Assembly (NCBI GenBank): GCA_947630705.1
Contig: CANRIK010000003.1
Coordinates: forward strand, 62,001 to 126,000
Reading direction: 5' to 3'
Origin: an uncultured Clostridia bacterium
Lineage (GTDB): Bacteria; Bacillota; Clostridia; Christensenellales; Borkfalkiaceae
Length of the DNA: 64,000 nucleotides
Part shown: piece after piece, positions 42,473 through 51,364 of the stretch
Layout: each line of letters begins with the position of its first letter
How positions within the stretch are numbered: position 1 is the first letter of the stretch
The notes under the pieces: generated by a model
Told to the model about the DNA's origin: nothing
Database searches by the model: none
The model's input: the letters and a program-made list of their open reading frames with translations, nothing else
Translations under genes and position numbers: made by a program

Positions 42473-43882
42473 ATGCGCGTTTTAAAAATTATTTTTTCAC
42501 TTAATTTTCTGTATATAATTTTAATTGCGGCGCAGATAGCCGCAATTATTTTTTTATGTTTTTTCGTGCCCTCGATAATACCGCTCGCCGCGGCATATGC
42601 CGGTACCTTTCTTCTGTCGGCCATAACCGCCGCCGTCCTTTTAGGCAGAGGCGGAGATTCGGAGGCAAAGTGCGCGTGGTTTTTGCTCATCTCCGCTCTT
42701 CCCGTGGCCGGCGCCGTGATTTACCTTATCGCCACCGCCGGCAAAAGGGATTACGGCATGCTAAAAGTCGAAACGGCCGAGGAAAACTCCATCGGTAAAT
42801 GCGCTAATTCCATATGCGGCACCTGTGAAACGGGATACGACAGCGCAGTATATTTCCGAGACGGCGTAACGCTCTTCGACAGAATGTTTTCCGAAATAAA
42901 GAGAGCCAAATCGAGGGTATGTATTGAGTTTTTCATAGTCAGAGGCGGACATATATTCGATATGTTCTTGGAGGCGTTGAAAGAGGCCAAAGCCAACGGC
43001 GCGGAGATAAAAATGCTCATAGACGGCGTCGGTTCGGCTTTTAAACTGCGAAGAAAAGATTTGAACCGTCTGAAAGACGCCGGAGCGGAGGTGAAGGTCT
43101 TTCACAGAATAACTCCCTTCCCACGTTCGCGACTCAATTTCCGCGACCACAGAAAGATAGTGGCAATCGACGGCAGAGCGGCGTTTACGGGAGGCATAAA
43201 TCTTGCGGACGAATACGCCAATATATCCAGCCCTTACGGAGTATGGAAGGACACGGGCGTGGCTATTTACGGGACGGCGGCGCAGATCTTCGAGGGAATG
43301 TTCAACGCCATGTGGTACGGTTCCTACACCATGAGACCGGAGGGAAGCGGCGAAAAGCTCTGTCTGCCGTACTGCGACAGTCCGCTCTGCAAGACGTTCT
43401 GCGAGGACCTCTACGTTCAACAGTTGGGAGCCGCCAAACGACGCGCGCACATAATGACCCCTTACTTCTGCGTGACCGAAAAGCTCGCCGGAGCGCTGGA
43501 ATTCGCCGCGAGGCGCGGCGTGGACGTGAAGGTCATTATTCCGCATATTCCCGACAAAAAATACGCCTTCGAGCTCTCGAAAGCGTGCGCGCGGCTCCTC
43601 TCCGAAAGCGGCGTAAAATTCTATGAGTTCACCCCCGGCTTCATGCATGCGAAGGCCTTCATCTGTGACGACAGGGTATTTTTGGGAAGTTACAACTTCG
43701 ATTACCGCTCCATGAGAGTAAATTACGAGTGCGGAATTATGCTCGACGGCATAATATGCGAGGAAGTCGAAGCCGACTTCGAAGATTGTCTGAAACGCTC
43801 CGAAACTCTCACGGAGAGCAAAATTTCTCCGGCAAAGAGAATTTCTCGCTTTGTTCTGCGGCTGTTCGCTCCGCTCATATAG
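42473..43882 (+). CDS. cls: Cardiolipin synthase
   Basis: 469 residues. Two N-terminal membrane helices are followed by two phospholipase D domains with HKD motifs: NFRDHRKIVAIDGRAAFTGG and FMHAKAFICDDRVFLGSYN. It joins two phosphatidylglycerol molecules into cardiolipin at the membrane. It lies 18 bases after the dehydrogenase gene, in the same direction, with only a weak GCAAAG site upstream. Confidence 0.96.
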   Translation: MRVLKIIFSLNFLYIILIAAQIAAIIFLCFFVPSIIPLAAAYAGTFLLSAITAAVLLGRGGDSEAKCAWFLLISALPVAGAVIYLIATAGKRDYGMLKVETAEENSIGKCANSICGTCETGYDSAVYFRDGVTLFDRMFSEIKRAKSRVCIEFFIVRGGHIFDMFLEALKEAKANGAEIKMLIDGVGSAFKLRRKDLNRLKDAGAEVKVFHRITPFPRSRLNFRDHRKIVAIDGRAAFTGGINLADEYANISSPYGVWKDTGVAIYGTAAQIFEGMFNAMWYGSYTMRPEGSGEKLCLPYCDSPLCKTFCEDLYVQQLGAAKRRAHIMTPYFCVTEKLAGALEFAARRGVDVKVIIPHIPDKKYAFELSKACARLLSESGVKFYEFTPGFMHAKAFICDDRVFLGSYNFDYRSMRVNYECGIMLDGIICEEVEADFEDCLKRSETLTESKISPAKRISRFVLRLFAPLI

Positions 43883-43899
43883 CTTAACGCGCTCTTTAA

Positions 43900-43928
43900 T
43901 TGACAATTAATTCAAAAAATTGTATCAT
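43900..43928 (+). promoter_or_regulatory. Promoter of the HAD phosphatase gene, predicted leaderless
   Basis: TTGACA (43900-43905), 17-base spacer, TATCAT (43923-43928). Only 6 bases separate the -10 box from the ATG, so transcription should start at or next to it. Confidence 0.75.
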
Positions 43929-43934
43929 ACTTGT

Positions 43935-44723
43935 ATGATACAACTTATCGCAAGCGATCTGGACGGCACGCTGCTGCTCCCGGGCGGAAAAATCCCCGAC
44001 GGAACCTTCGGGCTTATAGAAGAACTTCATAAGAAAGGCATAATCTTTGTTCCGGCGAGCGGTCGGCAACTGCCGAATCTCAAAAAGCTGTTCGCTCCGG
44101 TGCTCGATAAAATCGCGATAATCGCGGAAAACGGCGGACTTGCATACTTCGGCGGAGAAGTAGTTTTTTGCGACCCCACTCCTCCCGAAGCCGTGGCCTA
44201 CGCCATTGACATTATCGAAAAAACGGAAGGTCTGCATCCGCTGCTGTCGTGCGAGGACGCGGCGTTTTTCAGAAGCGGATTTGAGCCATTTTACGAAAAA
44301 GTCAAGGCCTCTTACTCGTCATTTTACAGAGTGGAAGATTTTTCCGAAATCATCAAAAACCGCACTGTTTTGAAGATTTCCGTCTGGGACGAGATAGCGC
44401 CGTGCGCTTCGCACGGGGGAAAGATATTGCCTCCACTCATCAAAGGACTGCGCACAATGGTGTCCGGCAGAGACTGGCTGGATGTTTCTGCGCCGCTTAC
44501 AAACAAGGGCAGAGCGTTGAGGTCTCTGCAAGAGCGGCTGAACATAGGCGAGGACGAATGTATGGGATTCGGCGACCATATGAACGATCTGGAACTGCTT
44601 ACGGCGTGCAAAACAAGATATGTGACTGCCAACGCTTTTGCCGGTCTGAAAGAGCATATACCCGATGAGGTGCCTTCCAACGCGGAGGGCGGAGTTATAA
44701 AGAAAATAAAGGAGCTTTTATGA
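43935..44723 (+). CDS. Cof-type HAD superfamily hydrolase
   Basis: 262 residues from the ATG at 43935. The nucleophile motif ASDLDGT carries Asp8 and Asp10; LKISVWDE lies in the cap region; RALRSLQERLNI and the Mg-binding FGDHMNDLELL end the core. Members dephosphorylate sugar phosphates or flavin precursors; the substrate is not assignable. The upstream TTG extension (43920) overlaps the -10 box and is rejected. The stop overlaps the start of the next gene (ATGA). Confidence 0.92.
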   Translation: MIQLIASDLDGTLLLPGGKIPDGTFGLIEELHKKGIIFVPASGRQLPNLKKLFAPVLDKIAIIAENGGLAYFGGEVVFCDPTPPEAVAYAIDIIEKTEGLHPLLSCEDAAFFRSGFEPFYEKVKASYSSFYRVEDFSEIIKNRTVLKISVWDEIAPCASHGGKILPPLIKGLRTMVSGRDWLDVSAPLTNKGRALRSLQERLNIGEDECMGFGDHMNDLELLTACKTRYVTANAFAGLKEHIPDEVPSNAEGGVIKKIKELL

Positions 44724-45277
44724 GAGATTCAAAGCCATATGCAAAGAGTGCGAAGTTATTGATAGCTTCGGATATACACGGTTCCGCAAAGTATTGCAGA
44801 GAAATTCTGAACGCCTTTGAACGCGAGGACTGCGATAAACTGCTGCTCTTGGGCGACATTCTGTATCACGGACCGAGAAATCCTCTTCCCGAGGAATATG
44901 CGCCGGCGGAGGTCGCGCGTCTTTTGAGCGCCGTAAAAGAAAAAATAATTTGCGTGCGCGGCAACTGCGACAGCGAAGTGGATCAGATGGTTTTGCCCTT
45001 TCCCATGCTTTCGGATTATGCGGCAATCTATGCGGACGGGAAAACGATTTATCTCTCTCACGGTCATAAGGAGACTCCGCCCTTGACGTCTGACGACGTG
45101 TATATCACGGGTCACACTCACGTGCCGCTCTGCTCTCGCGAAGAGGGATTTCTACACCTTAATCCGGGCTCTGTTTCCCTACCCAAAGACGAAAAGCAGA
45201 CGAGGGGATACATACTGTACGAAAACGGAAAGTTTACATTCAAGAACTTAAATGGCGAAATTTACGTCGAAGCGTAA
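44720..45277 (+). CDS. YfcE family metallophosphoesterase
   Basis: 185 residues. All metal motifs are present: SDIHGS, GDILYHG, GNCD, LSHGH and GHTHVP. YfcE-type enzymes are Mn-dependent phosphodiesterases whose physiological substrate is unclear. It is coupled to the HAD gene by a 4-base overlap, with AAAGGAGC upstream, so the two probably act together or are simply co-expressed. Confidence 0.94.
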   Translation: MRDSKPYAKSAKLLIASDIHGSAKYCREILNAFEREDCDKLLLLGDILYHGPRNPLPEEYAPAEVARLLSAVKEKIICVRGNCDSEVDQMVLPFPMLSDYAAIYADGKTIYLSHGHKETPPLTSDDVYITGHTHVPLCSREEGFLHLNPGSVSLPKDEKQTRGYILYENGKFTFKNLNGEIYVEA

Positions 45278-45291
45278 CATTTTTCAAAATT

Positions 45292-45328
45292 AAAGCGCCG
45301 CGCATACAATGCGCGGCGCTTTAATTTT
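45292..45328 (+). terminator. Bidirectional terminator between the YfcE gene and the small membrane protein gene
   Basis: 13-bp stem AAAGCGCCGCGCA/TGCGCGGCGCTTT with a short loop and TAATTTT on both sides, between convergent genes. Confidence 0.85.
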
Positions 45329-45332
45329 AAAC

Positions 45333-45566
45333 TTACGCCTTGGCAAAAATGAGATGCTTGAAGAGCAGGCACCAAACCAAGTCTACCCAACCGAAAACCA
45401 AACCGAAGAAAGTAACGAGAATAGCTACTACTATGGTTATAAGGCTCTTGGTTTTAAGGGCTGCCGACCATCTTACGAGAATTTCCGTTACCCAGTTGAC
45501 AACGGGGATCAACAGAAGGAGTATCTGAATGAGACGGCTTTGTTTATTAAACCAGGTTGCAAACAT
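45333..45566 (-). CDS. Small two-helix membrane protein, tandem copy A
   Basis: 77 residues: a first helix around LIQILLLLIPVVNWVTEIL and a second around LITIVVAILVTFFGLVFGWV, then DLVWCLLFKH. It shares with the next gene the pattern LI..LLL.IP.V, a central Lys, VAIL/LAIL, G..F.W.VDLV and a late His. The family is unknown to me; function cannot be assigned. AAGGAGATACATA lies before the ATG. It has its own promoter and terminator. Confidence 0.8.
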   Translation of the reverse strand: MFATWFNKQSRLIQILLLLIPVVNWVTEILVRWSAALKTKSLITIVVAILVTFFGLVFGWVDLVWCLLFKHLIFAKA

Positions 45567-45597
45567 TTTATGTATCTCCTTTTAATTTATTAATATT

Positions 45598-45625
45598 ATT
45601 ATATCACTTATTGAATATATGTCAA
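45598..45625 (-). promoter_or_regulatory. Promoter of small membrane protein copy A
   Basis: TTGACA (45620-45625), 16-base spacer, TATAAT (45598-45603) on the minus strand. The promoter and leader closely resemble those of copy B. Confidence 0.85.
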
Positions 45626-45662
45626 TTAATTGAGACAAAATTCGTCACAAATTTAATTCCCG

Positions 45663-45699
45663 AAAAAAAATAATTCTCCGCACTGAACCGTGCGGAGAA
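45663..45699 (-). terminator. Intrinsic terminator after small membrane protein copy B
   Basis: 10-bp stem TTCTCCGCAC/GTGCGGAGAA with loop GGTTCA, then TTATTTTTTTT on the minus strand. Confidence 0.9.
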
Positions 45700-45713
45700 A
45701 ATATTTCTTGATT

Positions 45714-45953
45714 TTAGCCCAAAAGAAAAGCATGACCGTACATCAATACGCATACGAGGTCAACAATCCACATGAAGAATGCACCGGGTATTACCGTAAG
45801 AATTGCCAGAACAAGGTAAAGGGCGTCAATGGGGCTCTTTGTAGCCTGATTGATGATTCTGCAAACTCCGTAGAAAATTTCTACCATGGGTATGCAGAGA
45901 AGAAGTTTAACAATGAGAGGCAACTCATTTACTTTTTTGATTAAATCCTGCAT
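45714..45953 (-). CDS. Small two-helix membrane protein, tandem copy B
   Basis: 79 residues: LIVKLLLCIPMVEIFYGV and LYLVLAILTVIPGAFFMWIV form two predicted helices joined by a polar INQATKSPID loop, ending DLVCVLMYGHAFLLG. It is a paralogue of the preceding entry by the shared positions listed there. AAGGAGATACATAT lies before the ATG, identical over its first 13 bases to copy A. Function unknown; a membrane-stress or small regulatory protein is only a guess. Confidence 0.8.
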   Translation of the reverse strand: MQDLIKKVNELPLIVKLLLCIPMVEIFYGVCRIINQATKSPIDALYLVLAILTVIPGAFFMWIVDLVCVLMYGHAFLLG

Positions 45954-45986
45954 ATATGTATCTCCTTATTTTTATTTTCAGATAAT

Positions 45987-46014
45987 ATTATATCATTTAC
46001 AAAAAATATGTCAA
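45987..46014 (-). promoter_or_regulatory. Promoter of small membrane protein copy B
   Basis: TTGACA (46009-46014), 16-base spacer, TATAAT (45987-45992) on the minus strand. Confidence 0.85.
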
Positions 46015-46104
46015 GAAAATAGGAAATATTTATTTAAATGTAAAAATTTACATATTTTATCCCGACGTTTATATTATATTGTTCTGCGCCTCTAATAATG
46101 ACGG

Positions 46105-46137
46105 GAAAAACAAAAACCGGACGGCCAAGCGTCCGGT
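46105..46137 (-). terminator. Intrinsic terminator of the ribosomal cluster, after rplQ
   Basis: Minus strand ACCGGACG/CGTCCGGT 8-bp stem with loop CTTGGC, then TTTTGTTTTTC. Confidence 0.9.
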
Positions 46138-46152
46138 TTGATTCTTATAGGT

Positions 46153-46659
46153 TTATACCAATTCGATTATGGCTTCTTCGGCCGCGTCGCCTCTGCGCGC
46201 GCCGAGCAGATAGATACGGGTGTATCCGCCGCCCTGTCCGAGTTCTTCCTTCCTCTGCGCGTACTTGGGCGCAATTTCATTGAAGAGCTTTTCCATGAGG
46301 GGATGCTGAATATCGGCGGTACGCTCCTTAAAATCCTTCTTCTTCTCGTTGAAAGGCTTGACCTCTTGAAGGTCGCGGAGCTTACCCATAAGCGCGCGGC
46401 GGACGGCAAGTTTCTTGGGGCTGTCCTTTACGTTCTTTACGGTTATCTCCTTGCCCTTTTTATCGGTAGACTTTACGTCGAACTCGATATTGTCGTCGTA
46501 AACGCTGATTGCCTTTGTGATTATCTTTTCAACGTACGGTTGAAGCTCTTTGGCCTTTGCCGCCGTGGTGGTTATTTTTCCGTACCAGAGAAGGTCGGAC
46601 GCTTGATTTCTCAAAAGCGCTTTCCTCTCGCTTGCCGTTCTTCCCAATTTACCGGGCAT
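46153..46659 (-). CDS. rplQ: 50S ribosomal protein L17 (with insertions)
   Basis: 168 residues, against about 115-130 in most bacteria. The conserved start GKLGRTASERKALLRNQASDLLW and the end GGGYTRIYLLGARRGDAAEEAIIEL are normal. Extra residues occur after KAISVYDDN (a charged stretch with STDKKGKEIT) and after LRDLQEVKPFNEKKKDF. It is last in the cluster; no ecfA/ecfT genes follow, although they often do in Bacillota. Confidence 0.97.
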   Translation of the reverse strand: MPGKLGRTASERKALLRNQASDLLWYGKITTTAAKAKELQPYVEKIITKAISVYDDNIEFDVKSTDKKGKEITVKNVKDSPKKLAVRRALMGKLRDLQEVKPFNEKKKDFKERTADIQHPLMEKLFNEIAPKYAQRKEELGQGGGYTRIYLLGARRGDAAEEAIIELV

Positions 46660-46662
46660 AAT

Positions 46663-47616
46663 TTAGTCCTCCTTGTTTGAAAGTGAAAGTCCGTAAGAAG
46701 CAAGTTTGTTTATTACTTCGTCGAGAGATTTTCTGCCCAGATTTCTTACTTTGAGCATCTCGTCTTCCGACTTCCTCGTGAGATCTTCCACCGTGTGTAT
46801 GTTTGCGCGCTTTAAGCAGTTGTAGGAACGAACCGAAAGGTCCATGTCCTCGATTGCCATAGCGAGTATCTTTGCCTGCTTGTCGTCCTCGTTTTTGACG
46901 AGTATGTCCATATTCCTTATGGATTCGGACAAATCGACGAAGAGCGAAATATGGTCCTGCATTATCTTTGCGGCAAGGGAGACTATTTCCTTGGCACTGA
47001 ATGCGCCGTTTGTCCACACTTCGAGCGTGAGCTTATCGTAGTCGGTATTCTGACCTACGCGCGTGTTTTCTACGGAATAGTTGACCTTTTTTACAGGGGT
47101 GTAGATGGAGTCTATGGGAATATAATCCAAAAGCTCCGTCTTTGTATGGTCAGCACCCTTGTATCCGCGGCCGCGGCCTATGGTTATTTCCATATCTATT
47201 TTGCCGCCGGCGTCTACCGTGCATATGTGCTGGTCGCCGTTGATTATTTCTATCTCGGCGTCCTCGGCTATGTCGCTTGCCTTGACTTCACAGGGTCCTT
47301 CCTTATAGAGATGGACGACTTTTACGTAATCCTTATCGGTTACGGACGTCTTTATTGCGAGCGTCTTTAAATTGAGTATTATTTCCGTTACGTCCTCTTT
47401 TACTCCGGCAACCGCGGAAAACTCATGCTTTACGCTGCCGTCCATAAAGCGGATACCCTGCGCCGCCGCGCCGGGAAGCGCTGATAAAAGTATGCGCCTC
47501 AGGCAGTTGCCTATTGTAAGACCGAAGCCCTTTTCGAGAGGTTCTACGACTACCTTTGCATAAGACTGGTCTTCGCTCTCTTCTACCTCGATTTTGGGCA
47601 TATCCATTTCGATCAT
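46663..47616 (-). CDS. rpoA: RNA polymerase alpha subunit
   Basis: 317 residues. The N-terminal assembly domain includes [23 protein letters not shown] and GYIPID-type [25 protein letters not shown]. The C-terminal domain has [18 protein letters not shown] and [12 protein letters not shown] for DNA and activator contact. AGAGGAGGAAG lies before the ATG. Confidence 0.98.
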   Translation of the reverse strand: MIEMDMPKIEVEESEDQSYAKVVVEPLEKGFGLTIGNCLRRILLSALPGAAAQGIRFMDGSVKHEFSAVAGVKEDVTEIILNLKTLAIKTSVTDKDYVKVVHLYKEGPCEVKASDIAEDAEIEIINGDQHICTVDAGGKIDMEITIGRGRGYKGADHTKTELLDYIPIDSIYTPVKKVNYSVENTRVGQNTDYDKLTLEVWTNGAFSAKEIVSLAAKIMQDHISLFVDLSESIRNMDILVKNEDDKQAKILAMAIEDMDLSVRSYNCLKRANIHTVEDLTRKSEDEMLKVRNLGRKSLDEVINKLASYGLSLSNKED

Positions 47617-47643
47617 AAAACTTCCTCCTCTAACGATTTAATA

Positions 47644-48267
47644 TTACTTGGAGTACAGCTCGACAATCATATGCTCTGCAATCTGACTGTCAATATCGTC
47701 CCTTGCGGGCAGCGATAATATTTTGCCCTCTAACTTTGTGGGGTCGAACTCAACCCATTTGGGCATATTCGCCGCCTTCATCGACTTTATATCTTCAAAG
47801 TATTTGTTGGAAGTCTTGCTTTCCTTTACGGTGATTACGTCGCCGACCTTTACGATATAGGAGGGTATGTTTACTTTTTTGCCGTTTACAAGGAAATGTC
47901 CGTGGCTTACGAGCTGACGGCTCTGCGCTCTGCTTGCGCCGACGCCCATACGGAATATTACGTTGTCGAGCCTGCGTTCGAGAAGGGAGAGCATATTTTC
48001 ACCCGTTATTCCCTTCATGCGGTCCGCCTGCTCATAATAGGAACGGAACTGTCCTTCCTGTACGCCGTATATTCTCTTGACTTTCTGCTTTTCGCGGAGC
48101 TGCTGTCCGTATTCGGAGACCTTCTTTCTCGCCGCACCGTGCTGGCCGGGAGCCATGGGTCTCTTTTCAAACGGACACTTGCCCGTATAGCACTTATCGC
48201 CCTTTAAAAAGAGCTTTCCGCCCTCTCTTCTGCAAAGGCGGCATTTAGCCTCTCTGTAAGTTGCCAT
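47644..48267 (-). CDS. rpsD: 30S ribosomal protein S4 (zinc-binding type)
   Basis: 207 residues. The N-terminus [18 protein letters not shown]...C supplies four cysteines for zinc. The S4 RNA-binding domain [21 protein letters not shown] and [15 protein letters not shown] follow. It is a primary 16S binder; S4 often autoregulates its operon. AAGGAGG lies before the ATG. Confidence 0.98.
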   Translation of the reverse strand: MATYREAKCRLCRREGGKLFLKGDKCYTGKCPFEKRPMAPGQHGAARKKVSEYGQQLREKQKVKRIYGVQEGQFRSYYEQADRMKGITGENMLSLLERRLDNVIFRMGVGASRAQSRQLVSHGHFLVNGKKVNIPSYIVKVGDVITVKESKTSNKYFEDIKSMKAANMPKWVEFDPTKLEGKILSLPARDDIDSQIAEHMIVELYSK

Positions 48268-48281
48268 TTTCTGTTACCTCC

Positions 48282-48680
48282 TTATACTCTGCGACGCTTG
48301 GGCGGTCTGCAACCGTTATGTGCTATGGGCGAAACGTCGGAAATAAGAGTTATTTCCACTTCGCACGCGCCGATTGCCCTGATTGCCGACTCTCTGCCGG
48401 CGCCGGGGCCCTTTACGTACACTTCTACCGAACGGAGACCGTGCTCCTTTGCGGCTTTTACGGCCGTCTCCGTTGCCATCTGCGCCGCAAAAGGCGTGCC
48501 CTTACGGGAGCCCTTGAAGCCCAGACTGCCGGCGGATGACCAGCTTATTGCGTTGCCTTGAAGGTCGGTTACCGTAACTAATGTGTTGTTGAAAGAGGAC
48601 TGAATGTGCACCTGACCCCTGTCAACTTTTTTAAGCTCTCTGCGCTTTCTGGTTGTGGTTTGCTTTTTTTGCTGTGCCAT
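48282..48680 (-). CDS. rpsK: 30S ribosomal protein S11
   Basis: 132 residues: [40 protein letters not shown] and the C-terminal [15 protein letters not shown]. It forms part of the platform near the E site. AAGGAGG lies before the ATG. Confidence 0.98.
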   Translation of the reverse strand: MAQQKKQTTTRKRRELKKVDRGQVHIQSSFNNTLVTVTDLQGNAISWSSAGSLGFKGSRKGTPFAAQMATETAVKAAKEHGLRSVEVYVKGPGAGRESAIRAIGACEVEITLISDVSPIAHNGCRPPKRRRV

Positions 48681-48694
48681 TTATTTCGTCCTCC

Positions 48695-49069
48695 TTACTT
48701 CGCGCCCTTCTTCTTTGCGACCGTACGACGGGGACCCTTACGGGTTCTTGCGTTGGTCTTGGTGGACTGACCGCGCACGGGCAGACCCTTTCTGTGTCTG
48801 ACGCCGCGATAGCAGCCTATTTCCATAAGTCTTTTGATATTGAGTGAAACTTCGGTGCGAAGTTCGCCTTCGACCCTCACGTTGTGGTCGATATACTCTC
48901 TGAGTTTGGAAACGGTGGTCTCGTCAAGATCCTTGACGCGCGTATCGGGATCCACTCCCGTTGCGGCAAGAATTTTCTGGCTGGTTTTGAGACCTATACC
49001 GTAGATGTAAGTAAGTCCTATTTCGACTCTCTTTTCTCTGGGTAAATCTACACCGGCAATACGTGCCAT
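48695..49069 (-). CDS. rpsM: 30S ribosomal protein S13
   Basis: 124 residues: [25 protein letters not shown] at the start, [16 protein letters not shown] and [16 protein letters not shown] at the end. It is a head protein contacting P-site tRNA. A gap of 227 bases separates it from rpmJ upstream. Confidence 0.98.
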   Translation of the reverse strand: MARIAGVDLPREKRVEIGLTYIYGIGLKTSQKILAATGVDPDTRVKDLDETTVSKLREYIDHNVRVEGELRTEVSLNIKRLMEIGCYRGVRHRKGLPVRGQSTKTNARTRKGPRRTVAKKKGAK

Positions 49070-49296
49070 AGTAATTACTTTCTCCTTAAAATTTTTAAAT
49101 TATGGTATATATGAACCGCAGAACGCGCCGACCGCGATAAAAAAGGAATGTACGGTTGCGCCGTTTGCGAAATTGTTTTTTATTTTAACGCAGAAACGCA
49201 CGGCAATAGGAAACTCCGCCGCCAGACAAACGCGTATATGAATTTATACGGGTCGGCTCGGAATTTTCCGCATCGAACGCGCGCTTGCGTTTATTA
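49070..49296 (-). other. 227-base gap between rpmJ and rpsM
   Basis: No reading frame of note. A perfect CGTATA/TATACG hairpin, an ACGG/CCGT hairpin and several AT-rich runs are present. TAAAAT boxes occur, but none has a properly spaced -35 box, so an internal promoter is not shown. It could be a leader for the rpsM-rpoA part. Confidence 0.4.
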
Positions 49297-49413
49297 TCAG
49301 CCCTGACGCTGCTTATGGGATTTGTTCTTCGAGCAAATAATCATAACTTTGCCGTTACGCTTGATTACTTTGCATTTGTCGCACATGGGTTTTACGGAAG
49401 GTCTTACTTTCAT
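49297..49413 (-). CDS. rpmJ: 50S ribosomal protein L36
   Basis: 38 residues: [20 protein letters not shown] then [15 protein letters not shown]. The three cysteines and the late histidine form the zinc site. The usual bacterial length is 37; here one residue is added before HKQRQG. AGGAGAAA lies before the ATG. Confidence 0.97.
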   Translation of the reverse strand: MKVRPSVKPMCDKCKVIKRNGKVMIICSKNKSHKQRQG

Positions 49414-49433
49414 GATTTTTCTCCTTTTCGCGC

Positions 49434-49655
49434 TCAATTTTTACTGCGCCAAGTTATTCTGCCTTTTGTCAAATCGTAAGGGCTCATTTCAAGTTTTACG
49501 TTGTCGCCCTCGATTATCCTTATATAGTTCAATCTCAATTTACCGGAGATATAAGCTGTTATCACGTGCCCGTTGGAAAGTTTTACTTTGAAATTTGCAT
49601 TGGGCAGGCACTCTATAACTTTGCCCTCGGTTTCGATTACGTCGTCTTTAGACAT
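49434..49655 (-). CDS. infA: Translation initiation factor IF-1
   Basis: 73 residues, an S1-like OB fold: [63 protein letters not shown]. It blocks the A site in initiation. It overlaps the KOW-protein gene by 8 bases, with GAGGAGAC inside that gene. Confidence 0.98.
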   Translation of the reverse strand: MSKDDVIETEGKVIECLPNANFKVKLSNGHVITAYISGKLRLNYIRIIEGDNVKLEMSPYDLTKGRITWRSKN

Positions 49656-49953
49656 TTGTCGTCTCCTCGCTTTCTGTTTGGGGGGTATTATAGATTTTCA
49701 ATGCGGAATATATTTCCGTATCGAAAACTTGTCTGCCTTCGAGGAGTTTTTCGGCTATCGCCTCGGCTCTGTCGGGCAAAAGTATCAAGTGCTTTATATT
49801 CTTTTTTTTGGGCGTCGCGAGCCTTTTGAAGTTTCCGTCTACGAGCATAACCGTGCCGTCGGCGTTGACCGCCTTTATGAGATAATATCTGTCTTTATCT
49901 CTACCCTGTCGGCTCTTGCAAACACCGCCCACTTGCGGCTCTTTTACCTTCAT
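49648..49953 (-). CDS. KOW-domain RNA-binding protein
   Basis: 101 residues. The KOW motif lies at the N-terminus ([30 protein letters not shown]), then the family block [17 protein letters not shown]. Such L14e-like proteins occur between map and infA in Clostridia and are presumed ribosome-associated; their role is not established. AAGGAG lies before the ATG, 8 bases after the map stop. Confidence 0.88.
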   Translation of the reverse strand: MKVKEPQVGGVCKSRQGRDKDRYYLIKAVNADGTVMLVDGNFKRLATPKKKNIKHLILLPDRAEAIAEKLLEGRQVFDTEIYSALKIYNTPQTESEETTNV

Positions 49954-49961
49954 ATCGCTCC

Positions 49962-50708
49962 TTAAAGAGTTAATATCTCTACGCCGTCCTCTTTGATAAG
50001 CACCGTATTCTCATAGTGCGCCGCCGGCTTGCCGTCGGCAGTGGTCACCGTCCAACCGTCGCGCTTATCGAAATTGACTTTGTATGTTCCCATATTTATC
50101 ATCGGCTCAATACATATGGTCATGCCGGCTTTTAGCCGTATCCCCGTGCCCTTCTTACCGTAATTGGGAACGGAAGGATCTTCATGCATATCTCTGCCGA
50201 TGCCGTGCCCTACAAGGGCGCGGACTACTCCGTAACCGTGGCTCTCCGCATGGGTCTGCACGGCATAACCTATGTCGTACAGCGGCACTCCGGCCTGCAA
50301 GCCCTCTATGGCTTTGAAAAAGCACTCTTCGGTAACTTTTACGAGTTCTCTCTTCTCTTCGGACACGTTGCCGATCAAAAAGGTTCTCGCCGCGTCGCCG
50401 TTGAAGCCGTCTTTTTCGGCGGTTATGTCTACGGAGACTATATCGCCGTCGAGAATTACCCTGTCAGACGGGATACCGTGCACGACTACTTCGTTTACGG
50501 AAACGCAGGAGCTTGCCGGAAATCCGCCGTAACCGAGACTTGACGGCGTGGCGCCGCAAGAGGTTATATATCTGTAAACAAGTTCGTCCACCTGCTTGGT
50601 GGTCATTCCGGCGTGAATGTTTCTGCCTACGAATTCAAGCGTCTCTTTTACAATTCTGCAACTTTCGCGCATGAGTTCGATTTCATGTTCTGTTTTAATG
50701 TGTATCAT
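49962..50708 (-). CDS. map: Methionine aminopeptidase, type I
   Basis: 248 residues. The metal ligands are visible as DGDIVSVDITAEKDGFNGDAART, GHGIGRDMHEDPSVPNYG, ICIEPMINMG and ENTVLIKEDG. It removes initiator methionine from nascent proteins. The start overlaps the adk stop by 4 bases. Confidence 0.98.
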   Translation of the reverse strand: MIHIKTEHEIELMRESCRIVKETLEFVGRNIHAGMTTKQVDELVYRYITSCGATPSSLGYGGFPASSCVSVNEVVVHGIPSDRVILDGDIVSVDITAEKDGFNGDAARTFLIGNVSEEKRELVKVTEECFFKAIEGLQAGVPLYDIGYAVQTHAESHGYGVVRALVGHGIGRDMHEDPSVPNYGKKGTGIRLKAGMTICIEPMINMGTYKVNFDKRDGWTVTTADGKPAAHYENTVLIKEDGVEILTL

Positions 50709-51334
50709 ATCAACTTGTCGAGACGGCCGCAGATCCGGTCGAAAACTTCTTCGGGAGAGCCCTTGCCGCCGTCAACGGCGACTAACTTGCCCTGCGCCTT
50801 GTAATAGTCTATAAGGGGCGCCGTCTGTTTCGCATATGTTTCGAGCCTTGCCGCAACCGTTTCGGGGTTGTCGTCCGCTCGACGATACAGCTCTTTGCCG
50901 CATTTCTTGCAGGTCGTGGCGCCGTTCAACGTGGAAATATGATAGCTCTCTCCGCACGAACATACTCTTCTTCCGCAGATTCTGTCCATAAGAAGCGAGG
51001 GGTCAACGTCGATATTTAAGCAGATATCGACGTCGGCAAACTTATCGAGCTGTTCCGCCTGATAGATATTCCTCGGGAAGCCGTCGAGCATGTAACCGCT
51101 CTTCGCGTCATCCCAGCCCAATCTGTCTTTAACTATATCGCATGTGACGGAATCGGGTACGAGCTGTCCCTTGTCGATATAAGACTTGGCGAGTTTACCT
51201 ATTTCTGTGCCGCCCTTGATGTTTGCGCGGAATATGTCGCCCGTGGAAATGTGCAGAAGGTGATACTTATCTGCGAGCATGCTCGCCTGCGTTCCCTTGC
51301 CCGCCCCGGGCGCGCCGAGAAGAATTATGTTCAT
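50705..51334 (-). CDS. adk: Adenylate kinase (zinc-lid type)
   Basis: 209 residues from the ATG at 51334; a TTG four codons earlier lies inside the GGGGGA ribosome binding site. The P-loop is LLGAPGAGKGTQ, followed by HISTGDIFR and DGFPRNIYQAEQL. The lid has four cysteines (CSCGESYH ... CKKCGKEL region) for zinc, the Gram-positive type. It interconverts AMP, ADP and ATP. Confidence 0.98.
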   Translation of the reverse strand: MNIILLGAPGAGKGTQASMLADKYHLLHISTGDIFRANIKGGTEIGKLAKSYIDKGQLVPDSVTCDIVKDRLGWDDAKSGYMLDGFPRNIYQAEQLDKFADVDICLNIDVDPSLLMDRICGRRVCSCGESYHISTLNGATTCKKCGKELYRRADDNPETVAARLETYAKQTAPLIDYYKAQGKLVAVDGGKGSPEEVFDRICGRLDKLI

Positions 51335-51364
51335 GTTTTCCCCCAATCAAAGTCCCTTATTTAC

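Noticed and set aside
43920-43934. TTG start extending the HAD protein by five codons
   Set aside because: The codons overlap the -10 box; the ATG at 43935 gives the normal family start.
49070-49296. Internal promoter between rpmJ and rpsM
   Set aside because: TAAAAT boxes exist but the nearest -35-like words are at unsuitable spacing.
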